Shown here: positions 34,155-45,235 of the stretch, in pieces | How the letters are laid out: each line of letters begins with the position of its first letter | Numbering within the stretch: the first letter of the stretch is position 1 | From: Volvox africanus | Taxonomy: Eukaryota; Chlorophyta; Chlorophyceae; Chlamydomonadales; Volvocaceae | DNA: 64,000 nt | Assembly (NCBI GenBank): GCA_030268105.1 | Contig: BSDZ01000004.1 | Coordinates: 62,001-126,000 of the forward strand | Direction of reading: 5' to 3' | Notes under the pieces: generated by a model | Databases searched by the model: none | Told to the model about the DNA's origin: nothing | Seen by the model: the letters and a program-made list of their open reading frames with translations, nothing else | Translations under genes and position numbers: made by a program

Positions 34155-37100
34155 TCATTGGGCTTGTGTGGCACGTTTGCGGGCTTCTTCGAGCAGGGGT
34201 TTCATGTCCTGTGAGAAGTTGCGTGCCGGTTCCCATGAGTTGTGCTCGTCGGTATACCCTGTCCACTTAACCAAGTACTCGTGTACTGTTCGCTTACGTC
34301 GGTGTCGGCCCACACGACGCGCGCGATAATCTAACACCCGCTCCACATCGTAAAACTTCTGTTTACCAGCGATCCAGGTCTCGGGAACTGGTTCGATCGC
34401 TGCGGGGGCGTTAGCAGGCTCAGGGACGGGTTCCGTACTACGATACGGACGAACAAGCGATACGTGAAACGTGGGTGAATGGTCATTTCAGTGGGCAATG
34501 CAAGCTCCACAGCCACATTCCCAACCATGCGCACGACAGGATACGGACCAATCCAGCGGGGTAAGAGTTTTCGGGATCCGTCGGCCAAGGAACGCAAGTT
34601 CTTGGTGCTTAGCAACACGAGTTGCCCTTCCGAAAACGTCACATCCTGCTTAGATTTGTTATAGTATTCCGTCGTTCGTTGCTGCGCCGCGTCCAAACAC
34701 GACTTCGCGTCTGTGATTCGGGACATAAAAGACTTGGCAAAAAGTTTAGCAGCAGGCACGTTCACTTCCAACTCACGCCACACGGGTAGCGCGGGATGAA
34801 ATCCGTAGTTAAGAAAGAACGGACTTTTGCCTGTAGAGCGGTTAACAGCGTTGTTAAGCGCGAATTCTGCCGCAGTCAAATACGTATCCCAGACGAGTGG
34901 TGTGCGACCAGCATAATTGCGCAACATATCACCCAACGTGCGGTTTGTGCGTTCGGTTTGACCATCAGTCTGCGGGTGATACGCCGTGCTCAGGTTGACG
35001 CGCATGCCAACTAGTTTGCAGAGCGCTTCCCAAAACTTAGACGTGAACTGCCCACCGCGGTCCGAAATCACATTTTTGGGAATCCCGTGTAACCGAACCA
35101 CATTATCGAAAAACAAACGTGCAGTTTGCTCAGCCGTGCAGGATGATGTGCATGGTGCTAGGTGAACCATCTTAGTCAGACGATCGACCATTACGAACAC
35201 CGCATCGTATCCCCCCTCAGTTTTGGGCAGCGCGACTACGAAGTCCATGGAAACACTTTCCCAAGGCGCATCCGGGACAGGCAACGGTTGCAACAACCCA
35301 TGGCCCTTACCGGACAAAGCCTTATTGCGCTGGCACAGACTGCATGTCTGTACGAAGTTCGCCGCATCCTTAGCCAAACGAGGCCACCAAAAGGAACGTT
35401 GCACCAAGTCGATCAATCGCTTGCTACCAGGGTGTCCTGCTAACGGGTCCTCGTGGAACCGCGCAAGGATGTCGTAGCGTAGCGCGTCGTCGTTCGGAAC
35501 GACGATTTGCGTAGCTGCACCCTCCGTCCGTAGCCAAAGGCCATTCTGCTTGCGAAGGTTTTCTACATTAGCCGGGTCCGCGAACCAGGCGTCTGCGCCG
35601 TAGGCAACCTTCAACCGCTCCGCGAGGTCCGTCGCGATCGGAACCTCCTCGCTACGCGGCCGCACGACGGGCGCTGCCAAAATTGCAGCGTGTAGCGACG
35701 GATGTCGACTGAGAGCATCGGCAATATTCAATTTACCAGAAATATACTCCCAGGTGCAGTTGAACCTAGCTAGATATTCCATCCACCTAGCTTGACGGCG
35801 GTTCAACGTCGGAACGCTTTGTAAAAACGTTAGGGGCTTATGGTCAGTCTTTAAAGTAAACGGGCGTCCCTCGAGGTAACAGCGCCATTCCTTTAAAGCA
35901 TGCAGCACGGCCAGAAGCTCCTGTTCCCCGGTGGTGTAGCGAATCTCCGCACCAGAAAACTTCTTACTCGTGAAGGCGATCGGTCGCCCTTCCTGTAACA
36001 ATACAGCGCCGCTTCCAAATATTGAGGCATCAGACACTACCTCAACACGAAATGGCAACGAGTAATCAGGGAATGCAAGGGTGACATCTTCGGCTATGAT
36101 TCGTTTGAGCTCTTCGAATGCCCGCTGGCATTGCGACGTCCACGACTCGAGCGAAACGAAAACGCCTTTGCGAGTTAAGTTAGTAAGCGGGGCCGCAATG
36201 ATGGAATATTTTTCAATGAACTTTCGGAAATAATTGGTCAAGCCAAGGAACTTACGCAGCTCCGTGAGGTTCTGAGGCGCGGGCCAATCGCGAACCACGG
36301 CGACCTTCCGCGGGTCCATCTTCACACCGGTGGCCGACACAATGTGGCCCAAATATTCCACCTGAGGCTGCGCCCAAAAGCATTTGGCGCGTTTAGCAAA
36401 CAATTGCTCCCGCCTCATAACGTCGAGCACGAGCCGCAAATGCTCCAAGTGCTCCTCGCGCGTCTTAGAATATACCAAGATGTCGATAAACGGCCTAAAC
36501 ATTCGGTCCATAACCGCCTGAAACGTCGCAGGGGCATTAGTCAAACCAAACGATAGGACCGTATACTCAAAGTGACCGAAGGGCGTCCGAAAAGCGGTTT
36601 TCGGGATATCAGAGGCAGCGATGCGAATCTGATTGTAGCCCTGTTGTAAGTCAATTGAGGAAAAATAAGCCGAGCCCTTCAGCTTATCCAACAGGTCGTC
36701 AACGCGTGGCAAAGGGTAGCGATTTTTCACCGTATTCGCATTTAACCCCCGGTAATCGATGCACATGCGCAAGGTCCCATCCTTCTTACCGACAAACAAA
36801 ATCGGTGCAGAAAACGGGGATGTGCTGGGGCGTATCATACCCTTCGCGAGTAAATCCGTCACCTGGCGCTTTACCTCATCCAGCTCCAATGGACTCAACC
36901 TGTACATTGGCCGGGCTGTAGGCTGCGCTCCAGGCATGAGAGGGATTGTGTGATCAACAGGACGCATAGGTGGTAGGCCGGGGATATCTTTAAAGACGTC
37001 CTCATACTGCGACAGTAGGGCCTCAACCTCAGGATCCGCAAAAATCTGCGCGGTGGTTACACAACAGCTCACCCGCGGCCTTAAAAGCAGTCCGTGGGCA

Positions 37101-38188
37101 CCCTTCCGTAACAAACGGACGGCCTCCTTACGCCCGACTAGCTCTGGTTCGATTCGCGCGGCCATTGCGGTCACAGCGAAATTAACCATAGGCACCGCCT
37201 CAGTTTCGCCCTCCTTTGGTGTGACATATTCGAACGACAGGAAAGGTACCTTAATCGACAGAGTACCCTTGCACATATGCAGGGTTGCGGTCTCCATGTC
37301 GATGCGCGCGCGGTACTGTCGTAATGTCGACGACCCCATTATGTACGGTGCAGTCTCTGCTAAGCCCTGCAGCACGTACGGCCGGGTCACAACACGCAAA
37401 GGGCCTATCGATAGGCTAAGGGTAATCCTGCCCACGATGGGATGCTTACCCCCGTCAGCAAGGGTAACCTGTGGACAATCAGACGACTCTGGGGACAACC
37501 CCAGCGCGTTCACCTCTGCGACAGAGATGAAGTCGTCGCTGGCACCGGTGTCAACAAGTGCCTTCAGACTACGGCCGTTCAAACCGATCTGAACCACAGG
37601 GACACGGTTATCTACGAGCGACTGCCCAGCAGACAACGTCAGTGCACTTAAGGCGGGTCCGTAACCAACGGCACCCCCATCAGGAGCTTCGTACCAAACG
37701 TCAACCGAGTAGGATAGGCATGGCCACGGAGCCAGCGTACCCTCCCAATCCACACCATTAAACAAAACGGTGCCCGGCTCGAACCGGTGGACATGCCGCA
37801 TACCCCTTAACGATGCCTCTGCCTTGCGCCGACAGAAAGCAGGGAGTAATACACATGCGGCAGTGCCTGGATATTGACGCCTACATCTCCTGTATATGGC
37901 CAACTGTTCCGACATCTCACGCAGAGACGAGGGGATGAACAAAACCACGTGGTTAGACAGATCGATAGACGACAGGGGACGGCGAGGTGTAAACAAATTA
38001 CACAACGGGTCGAAGCAGAGAAGTCCCGTGCGTCCGTCAAGCGTGATGCGTCGCGCAATGACTCGCTCGATGTGTCCAAGTACACAAGGCAACAATGCCT
38101 TAACGGCTGGCCGTAAGGATGACCACCGACCACGCGTTAGTTCAGAAATCCCGGGTGGTGCCCCCTCCACAGGAACCCGGGCAAGCCC
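34155..38188 (-). pseudogene. pol: Pol of Y, with RT active site deleted and frameshift
   Basis: It is full length from the UAG (38189-38191) on, with methyltransferase-like region, DTGA protease, RT, RNase H and integrase. A 27-nt in-frame deletion at about 36480 removes RFVVCYLDD, which includes the catalytic YLDD of reverse transcriptase. The lost block is bounded by a TGTC repeat, which suggests slippage. A 1-nt loss in the G run near 34473 puts the chromodomain (34155-34346) out of frame. Y cannot reverse-transcribe with its own pol. Confidence 0.95.
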
Positions 38189-39424
38189 CTATTTCGGCTG
38201 AGGTACAAACGGCGGCATTAGAGGGCAATCCTTCGTGGAATGGTTCTCCGCACACCGTAGACAAACGTTGGCCAATTTTCGACGCTCGAATTCGGAACGA
38301 TTGCAATTCCATTTTGGCATAAATGTGTCGTCCGTACGAGTACGCTTCGCGTTGGGGTCGGAACGCTGTGCGGCTGCCGACGACGGCGCACCACCACGCT
38401 TCCTGTTCCTAGCTGGGTCCGAGCTCGGACCTGCTCCTCCTGTACCACGGACACCCGAGCTAGCGCCCCCGCGCGCCTTGCGTTGCCCGTTGCTGCGTCG
38501 CGTCGCGGCAGTAGGCGTGGGGCGGGTCGCGCCGAGGTCCTGGTCGAGAGCTACAGCTTCCCCAAGCGGATCCTGCACTTGCACGGCATTTGCACGAGGG
38601 GCAGACTTGACTTCTTCCTCGCCGGCAAGAAGTCGTATCTCCGCGCCCTTAGCAAAAGCGACCAACGCGTCATACGACTTGATCTGCGCTCCAACCAAGT
38701 CAGTGGCGCACCATTTAGCCAAAAGTTTCGTTAGGCCTCGCCTAAACCAAAAGACACGCTCAGATTCGGTGAGGTCAGCAATGGGAGTCACAAGTGCTTC
38801 GAAGCGTGACTGGTACGCAGGTACATTTTCATCCCGACGCATGTGGTAGCTACCGGCTGCCAAAACGTTACGAGCTTCCACATCGCGTGCTTGAACCTCA
38901 GTAGCGAATCGTGCGAGCAAAGCGGCGACTAACTCGTCAAAAGTATAGCTGCCCCGGGCGTTGGTCCAATTGCGATACCAGTCCTTCGCTGCGCCCTCGA
39001 GGGTGTTACCAACGAAGAGACACCTGATACCGTCATTATCGCCACCATGAACAGCTTGGAGGTACTTTTTAGCGTCACGCACGTACGCACGAGTTGCATC
39101 GGCTATGCTATGCCCTGGTATCTTGTCAGTCAGCGAAATATTGAGCCTAGGAACGGGAATCGACAATCTCATCACCTCAGGGATGTCATCATGCCCTCGA
39201 GCTTGAGGTAATGGCAGAACCCTTGGTCCAGCAGTGTTGTCCATATTCGTGTTCACTGCTGAATGCGGCACAATTAAGTGAGCAGGGGTCTGAAGGAAAA
39301 GGGGCTCTTGAGTGGCTCGCGCGCCAACAGTCTCAAGACCTCTATCCGGCGCTCTAGCAGCTACAACGAAATCGGGTTGGCTAGCTAGGCTAGTGTGCGG
39401 CGTATCGTCGTGTTCCGTGGACAT
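38189..39424 (-). CDS. gag: Gag of Y, intact, 411 aa
   Basis: The ATG at 39424 begins MSTEHDDTPHTSLASQ. It has the capsid-like region with YVRDAKKYLQAVHGGD and FWFRRGL, a basic Ala/Gly-rich linker, and the CX2CX3HX4C knuckle CLRCAENHSTKDC at residues 388-400. It ends at UAG in frame with pol. It is nearly identical to X gag. Confidence 0.94.
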   Translation of the reverse strand: MSTEHDDTPHTSLASQPDFVVAARAPDRGLETVGARATQEPLFLQTPAHLIVPHSAVNTNMDNTAGPRVLPLPQARGHDDIPEVMRLSIPVPRLNISLTDKIPGHSIADATRAYVRDAKKYLQAVHGGDNDGIRCLFVGNTLEGAAKDWYRNWTNARGSYTFDELVAALLARFATEVQARDVEARNVLAAGSYHMRRDENVPAYQSRFEALVTPIADLTESERVFWFRRGLTKLLAKWCATDLVGAQIKSYDALVAFAKGAEIRLLAGEEEVKSAPRANAVQVQDPLGEAVALDQDLGATRPTPTAATRRSNGQRKARGGASSGVRGTGGAGPSSDPARNRKRGGAPSSAAAQRSDPNAKRTRTDDTFMPKWNCNRSEFERRKLANVCLRCAENHSTKDCPLMPPFVPQPK

Positions 39425-39823
39425 GAAGCACGAAACGATACCCTAGGTTTGCGTAATAGAAGCCGACTTCTATAGCAAAGGCAGGAGTACAAAGCGATTC
39501 GGTGAGCCTACCGACAGTACTCTTGAGAAGATTCAGCAAACTCAGCAAGTAATTGCCCAGCTGAGTCCTGATCTCCGTGGTTTGGGCAATGAGAGTCGCC
39601 AACTGGTCCGGACGAACGCCGGTCTCAGTCGCCGCGGCAAGCACTGCCGGTGCACTGAGATTACCTGCGGCTCAGAGCATACACTTACACAACAAGTGCA
39701 GCAATCTAAGCAAAAGCAATTAAACAATTACAAACCGGAAGCGGCGGCGTCCAAAACGGCGCGGCCTAAGTCTTCGGCAAAAGTATCTAGCGGTCCTCGT
39801 GGTTCGTCGCTGGAACTCGCCAT
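39390..39823 (-). CDS. ORF0 of Y: spliced accessory protein
   Basis: Exon 1 is 39823-39736, the intron 39735-39665 and exon 2 39664-39390, with the same lengths and phase as in A1 and A2. Both exons are open. The stop overlaps the gag start by 35 nt. The primer site lies at 39873-39890, just outside the 5' LTR. Confidence 0.66.
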
Positions 39824-39890
39824 AGAAAGAACCTACTTCCGATTAGACAAAGAGAGACAGTTAGGCAACGAACCCGTCTCGATACCAAAT

Positions 39891-40714
39891 TGTTGTACCT
39901 CTCGTTCGCGTTTGCTCATGAGTATCTGCACGTCTGGAGACTATCGACACCGATGCGCGAGCACTTGCAAGTACAGCAAGGCAAGCGCGAGCAAACAGAG
40001 ACAGCGGAAGACTTCAAGACGAAGAGAGATATAACTTACGGTCTTACAGGTCGGAATGATGCAATGGACGAAATCGCCGTCAGCGCCGGAAGCAAGCAAT
40101 CATCACGCGGCGGTGATTAGCGAAGTTCAGGCTTAGCTCGGGCTAAGTAGAGTATCGTATAGTAATAGTAATGTAGAACACACAAGTGTTCTCCGGTATC
40201 GAATGTCTTATTTAGCTTAGCCGTCCTCGCATCTGTTATACTCGCAGCATCGCAATGCCGTACGATTCACATCAGGAGGCCGATCCTAGATGTGACAACC
40301 CTACTGCGTCTAGGCGATGTCTACGTATAACAACGTATAAGCCTTTCCGGCATTCGCATGATGCAAGGGTCTGGATAACAATATCCGGTTGCAGGGCATG
40401 TATCGCGACGAGTGCGGCGCTCTCAACGTGTGCTTAAATGAAGTAATATTATATCAGATAATATTACTTATCGTTTTGTAGCACGAGCATAATGCGCACT
40501 TCAATGCTTCGGTTATTCATGCATGCTAGGCGGATTTGCCATGATGCGATGTCGCGATGGATAATGACAACATGCCAAATGCATATATAAATGTACACGA
40601 ATACATTTATATCATGCAGATTCATTCATATGCAATGCGTTCATCACAAAAGCACTTCGCCTCGTAGGATCGCGTCGACCTACGCGTCGGCGGGAAATGA
40701 ACCGTAGCACAACA
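39891..40714 (-). repeat. 5' LTR of Y (824 bp)
   Basis: Minus LTR-A running TGTTGTACC...GTAGCACAACA, then CACAT, the right copy of the target duplication inside X pol. Confidence 0.95.
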
Positions 40715-41631
40715 CACATATGCAGGGTTGCGGTCTCCATGTCGATGCGCGCGCGGTACTGTCGTAATGTCGACGACCCCATTATGTACGGTGCAGTCTC
40801 TGCTAAGCCCTGCAGCACGTACGGCTGGGTCACAACACGCAAAGGGCCTATCGATAGGCTAAGGGTAATCCTGCCCACGATGGGATGCTTACCCCCGTCA
40901 GCAAGGGTAACCTGTGGACAATCAGACGACTCTGGGGACAACCCCAGCGCGTTCACCTCTGCGACAGAGATGAAGTCGTCGCTGGCACCGGTGTCAACAA
41001 GTGCCTTCAGACTACGGCCGTTCAAACCGATCTGAACCACAGGGACACGGTTATCTACGAGCGACTGCCCAGCAGACAACGTCAGTGCACTTAAGGCGGG
41101 TCCGTAACCAACGGCACCCCCATCAGGAGCTTCGTACCAAACGTCAACCGAGTAGGATAGGCATGGCCACGGAGCCAGCGTACCCTCCCAATCCACACCA
41201 TTAAACAAAACGGTGCCCGGCTCGAACCGGTGGACATGCCGCATACCCCTTAACGATGCCTCTGCCTTGCGCCGACAGAAAGCAGGGAGTAATACACATG
41301 CGGCAGTGCCTGGATATTGACGCCTACATCTCCTGTATATGGCCAACTGTTCCGACATCTCACGCAGAGACGAGGGGATGAACAAAACCACGTGGTTAGA
41401 CAGATCGATAGACGACAGGGGACGGCGAGGTGTAAACAAATTACACAACGGGTCGAAGCAGAGAAGTCCCGTGCGTCCGTCAAGCGTGATGCGTCGCGCA
41501 ATGACTCGCTCGATGTGTCCAAGTACACAAGGCAACAATGCCTTAACGGCTGGCCGTAAGGATGACCACCGACCACGCGTTAGTTCAGAAATCCCGGGTG
41601 GTGCCCCCTCCACAGGAACCCGGGCAAGCCC
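40715..41631 (-). CDS. pol: Pol of X, 5' part: MTase-like region and protease
   Basis: Open from the gag UAG through [20 protein letters not shown], the methyltransferase-like region with LFIPSS, and the protease [10 protein letters not shown], to the CACAT site where Y inserted. It continues across the array at 25212. Together the two halves give a complete set of domains. Confidence 0.93.
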
Positions 41632-42867
41632 CTATTTCGGCTGAGGTACAAACGGCGGCATTAGAGGGCAATCCTTCGTGGAATGGTTCTCCGCACACCG
41701 TAGACAAACGTTGGCCAATTTTCGACGCTCGAATTCGGAACGATTGCAATTCCATTTTGGCATAAATGTGTCGTCCGTACGAGTACGCTTCGCGTTGGGG
41801 TCGGAACGCTGTGCGGCTGCCGACGACGGCGCACCACCACGCTTCCTGTTCCTAGCTGGGTCCGAGCTCGGACCTGCTCCTCCTGTACCACGGACACCCG
41901 AGCTAGCGCCCCCGCGCGCCTTGCGTTGCCGGTTGCTGCGTCGCGTCGCGGCAGTAGGCGTGGGGCGGGTCGCGCCGAGGTCCTGGTCGAGAGCTACAGC
42001 TTCCCCAAGCGGATCCTGCACTTGCACGGCATTTGCACGAGGGGCAGACTTGACTTCTTCCTCGCCGGCAAGAAGTCGTATCTCCGCGCCCTTAGCAAAA
42101 GCGACCAACGCGTCATACGACTTGATCTGCGCTCCAACCAAGTCAGTGGTGCACCATTTAGCCAAAAGTTTCGTTAGGCCTCGCCTAAACCAAAAGACAC
42201 GCTCAGATTCGGTGAGGTCAGCAATGGGAGTCACAAGCGCTTCGAAGCGTGACTGGTACGCAGGTACATTTTCATCCCGACGCATGTGGTAGCTACCGGC
42301 TGCCAAAACGTTACGAGCTTCCACATCGCGTGCTTGAACCTCAGTAGCGAATCGTGCGAGCAAAGCGGCGACTAACTCGTCAAAAGTATAGCTGCCCCGG
42401 GCGTTGGTCCAATTGCGATACCAGTCCTTCGCTGCGCCCTCGAGGGTGTTACCAACGAAGAGACACCTGATACCGTCATTATCGCCACCATGAACAGCTT
42501 GGAGGTACTTTTTAGCGTCACGCACGTACGCACGAGTTGCATCGGCTATGCTATGCCCTGGTGTCTTGTCGGTCAGCGAAATATTGAGCCTAGGAACGGG
42601 AATCGACAATCTCATCACCTCAGGGATGTCATCATGCCCTCGAGCTTGAGGTAATGGCAGAACCCTTGGTCCAGCAGTGTTGTCCATATTCGTGTTCACT
42701 GCTGAATGCGGCACAATTAAGTGAGCAGGGGTCTGGAGGAAAAGGGGCTCTTGAGTGGCTCGCGCGCCAACAGTCTCAAGACCTCTATCCGGCGCTCTAG
42801 CAGCTACAACGAAATCGGGTTGGCTAGCTAGGCTAGTGTGCGGCGTATCGTCGTGTTCCGCGGACAT
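41632..42867 (-). CDS. gag: Gag of X, intact, 411 aa
   Basis: The ATG at 42867 begins MSAEHDDTPHTSLASQ. Layout and zinc knuckle are as in Y. UAG at 41634-41632 is followed by CCCGGGT / ACCCGGG pairing 7 nt downstream. It differs from Y gag at only a few residues, which marks both as young copies of one lineage. Confidence 0.94.
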   Translation of the reverse strand: MSAEHDDTPHTSLASQPDFVVAARAPDRGLETVGARATQEPLFLQTPAHLIVPHSAVNTNMDNTAGPRVLPLPQARGHDDIPEVMRLSIPVPRLNISLTDKTPGHSIADATRAYVRDAKKYLQAVHGGDNDGIRCLFVGNTLEGAAKDWYRNWTNARGSYTFDELVAALLARFATEVQARDVEARNVLAAGSYHMRRDENVPAYQSRFEALVTPIADLTESERVFWFRRGLTKLLAKWCTTDLVGAQIKSYDALVAFAKGAEIRLLAGEEEVKSAPRANAVQVQDPLGEAVALDQDLGATRPTPTAATRRSNRQRKARGGASSGVRGTGGAGPSSDPARNRKRGGAPSSAAAQRSDPNAKRTRTDDTFMPKWNCNRSEFERRKLANVCLRCAENHSTKDCPLMPPFVPQPK

Positions 42868-43266
42868 GAAGCACGAAACGATACCCTAGGTTTGCGTAAT
42901 AGAAGCCGACTTCTATCGCAAAGGCAGGAGTACAAAGCGATTCGGTGAGCCTACCGACAGTACTCTTGAGAAGATTCAGTAAACTCAGCAAGTAATTGCC
43001 CAGCTGAGTCCTGATCTCCGTAGTTTGGGCAATGAGAGTCGCCAACTGGTCCGGACGAAAGCCGGTCTCAGTCGCCGCGGCAAGCAATGCCGGTGCACTG
43101 AGATTACCTGCGGCTCAGAGCATACACTTACACAACAAGTGCAGCAATCTAAGCAAAAGCAATTAAACAATTACAAACCGGAAGCGGCGGCGTCCAAAAC
43201 GGCGCGGCCTAGGTCTTCGGCAAAAGTATCTAGCGGTCCTCGTGGTTCGTCGCTGGAACTCGCCAT
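42833..43266 (-). CDS. ORF0 of X: spliced accessory protein
   Basis: Exon 1 is 43266-43179, the intron 43178-43108 (71 nt) and exon 2 43107-42833. It encodes the LAAATETGFRPDQLATLIAQ segment and ends 35 nt inside gag. All splice positions match the other family A copies. The primer site is at about 43316-43333. Confidence 0.66.
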
Positions 43267-43333
43267 AGAAAGAACCTACTTCCGATTAGACAAAGAGAGA
43301 CAGTTAGGCAACGAACCTGTCTCGATACCAATT

Positions 43334-44157
43334 TGTTGTACCTCTCGTTCGCGTTTGCTCATGAGTATCTGCACGTCTGGAGACTTTTGACACCGATGCG
43401 CGAGCACTTGCAAGTACAGCAAGGCAAGCGAGAGCAAACAGAGACAGCGGAAGACTTCAAGACGAAGAGAGATATAACTTACAGTATTACGGACCAGAAT
43501 GATGCAATGGACGAAATCGCCGTCAGCGCCGGAAGCAAGCAAACATCACGCGGCGGTGATTAGCGAAGTTCAGGCTTGGCTCGGGCTAAGTAGAATAATG
43601 TATAGAAATAGTAATATAGAACACACGAGTGTTCTCCGGTATCGAATGTCTTGTCTAGCTTAGCCGTCCTCGCATCTGTTATACTCGCAGCATCGCAATG
43701 CCGTACGATTCACATTAGGAGGCCGATCCTAGATGTGACAACCCTACTGCGTCTAGGCGATGTCTACGCATAACAACGTATAAGCCTTTCCGGCATTCGC
43801 ATGATGCAAGGGTCCGGATAACGATATCCGGTTGCAGGGCATGTATCACGATGAGTGCGGCGCTCTCAACGTGTGCTTAAATGAAGTAATATTATATCAA
43901 ATAATATTACTTATCGTTTCGTAGCACGAGCATAATGCACACTTCAATGCTTCGAGCTTTCATGCATGCTAGGCGGATTTGCCATGGTGCGATGTCGCGA
44001 TGGATAATGACAACATGCCAAATGCATATATAAATGTATGCGAATACATTTATATCATGCAGATTCATTCATATGTAATGCGTTCATCACAAAAGCACTT
44101 CGCCTCAAAGGATCGCGTCGACCTACGCGTCGGCGGGAAATGAACCGTAGCACAACA
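43334..44157 (-). repeat. 5' LTR of X (824 bp)
   Basis: Minus LTR-A of the X subtype, followed by CACCA, the right-hand TSD in B1. Confidence 0.95.
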
Positions 44158-44397
44158 CACCACACTTAGTTTGTGCAAAGGGAACCTATCGACTAAGGTA
44201 CCTTTCCTGTTGTACCAAGATGTCACACCAGAGGAGAACGGAACTGTTGCAGAGCCTGAGGTTAATTTCACTTTAGCGGCGATCGTCCGCCAAAATCAAG
44301 AACCCAAGCTAATTGGACGCAAAGAAACCGATCGGATGATACGGAAAGGCGCCCATGTGTTGCTTGTGAGGCCACGGGTGCAATCGAATGCTACCAC
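44158..44397 (+). pseudogene. pol: Pol of B1, protease/RT linker
   Basis: It resumes B1 after X with CAKGNLSTKVPFLLYQDVTP, homologous to the [15 protein letters not shown] segment of family A. The frame is open to the solo LTR at 44398. Confidence 0.85.
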
Positions 44398-45230
44398 TGT
44401 TGTACCTCTTCTTCGAGTTTGCTCATAAGTATCTGCGCGTCTGGGGACTTGAGATACCGATGTGCGAGCACTTGCAAGTACAGCAAGGCACACGAGAGCA
44501 AACAGAGACAGCGGAAGACTTCAAGGCAAGAAGAGATATAACTTACAATCTTACAGACAGAAGCGATGCAATGGATGTAATCACCGTCAGCGCCGGAAGC
44601 AAGCAGTCATCACGCGGCGGTGATAAGCGAAGTTCAGGCTTAGCTTGGGCTAAGTAGGATAGCGATTAGTAAGAAGAGTGTTGAACACACGAATGTTCTC
44701 TGGTATTGGAATCTCCCCTTTACTTAGCCGTCCTCGCATCTGTTATACTCGCAGCATCGCAACGCCGTACAATTCACACTAGGAGGCCGATCCTAAGTGT
44801 GACAACCCTACTGCGTATAGGTGATGTTCATGTATAACAACCGATAAGCCTTTCCGGCATTCGCATGATGCAAGGGTCCGAATAACAATATTCGGTTGCA
44901 AGGCATGTATCGCGACGAGTGCAGCGCTCTCAACGTGTGCTGTAATGAAGTAATATTATATCAAATAATATTACTTATCGTTTCATAGCACGAGCATAAT
45001 GCACTGCTCGATCGTTCGGGAGTTCATGCATGCTTGGCGGATCAGCCATGATGCGATATCGCGATGTATAATGGTAACATGCCAAAACGTATATAAATGT
45101 ATGCAAATACATTTATGTGATGCAAGTTCATTCATATGCATAAGTCATTCATGCGTTCATCAAGACAGCACTTCGCCTCGTAGCGTCGCATCGACCTACG
45201 CATCGGCGGGAAACGAACCGTAGCACAACA
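44398..45230 (-). repeat. Solo LTR-A (833 bp, older subtype) with TSD ACCAC
   Basis: It runs TGTTGTACCTCTTCTTCG...GTAGCACAACA, flanked by ACCAC at 44393-44397 and 45231-45235. It resembles the A0 5' LTR. Its hairpin CCGAATA / TATTCGG has an A-T pair where younger LTRs have G-C. Confidence 0.95.
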
Positions 45231-45235
45231 ACCAC

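Larger units (their letters stand above)
25213..40714 (-). mobile_element. Y array: element Y plus two extra LTR and 3'-pol units, TSD CACAT
   Basis: Inserted in X pol between CACAT at 25208-25212 and CACAT at 40715-40719. It consists of unit U2 (25213-29245, 4,033 bp), unit U3 (29246-33271, 4,026 bp) and a complete element Y (33272-40714). X's own LTR and 3' pol (21180-25212, 4,033 bp) forms a further unit of the same kind. Every unit ends in GCACAT just before the next LTR. Same-orientation insertion followed by unequal crossing-over explains the structure. Confidence 0.9.
21180..44157 (-). mobile_element. Element X with nested array: family A chromovirus in B1, TSD CACCA
   Basis: It is bounded by two minus LTR-A copies, the 3' LTR at 21180-22003 and the 5' LTR at 43334-44157, and flanked by CACCA at 21175-21179 and 44158-44162. 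X's own internal sequence is the 3' pol part (22004-25212) and the 5' part (40715-43333). Between them lies the Y array (25213-40714). Both halves of X have open frames, so X was intact until Y inserted. Confidence 0.95.
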
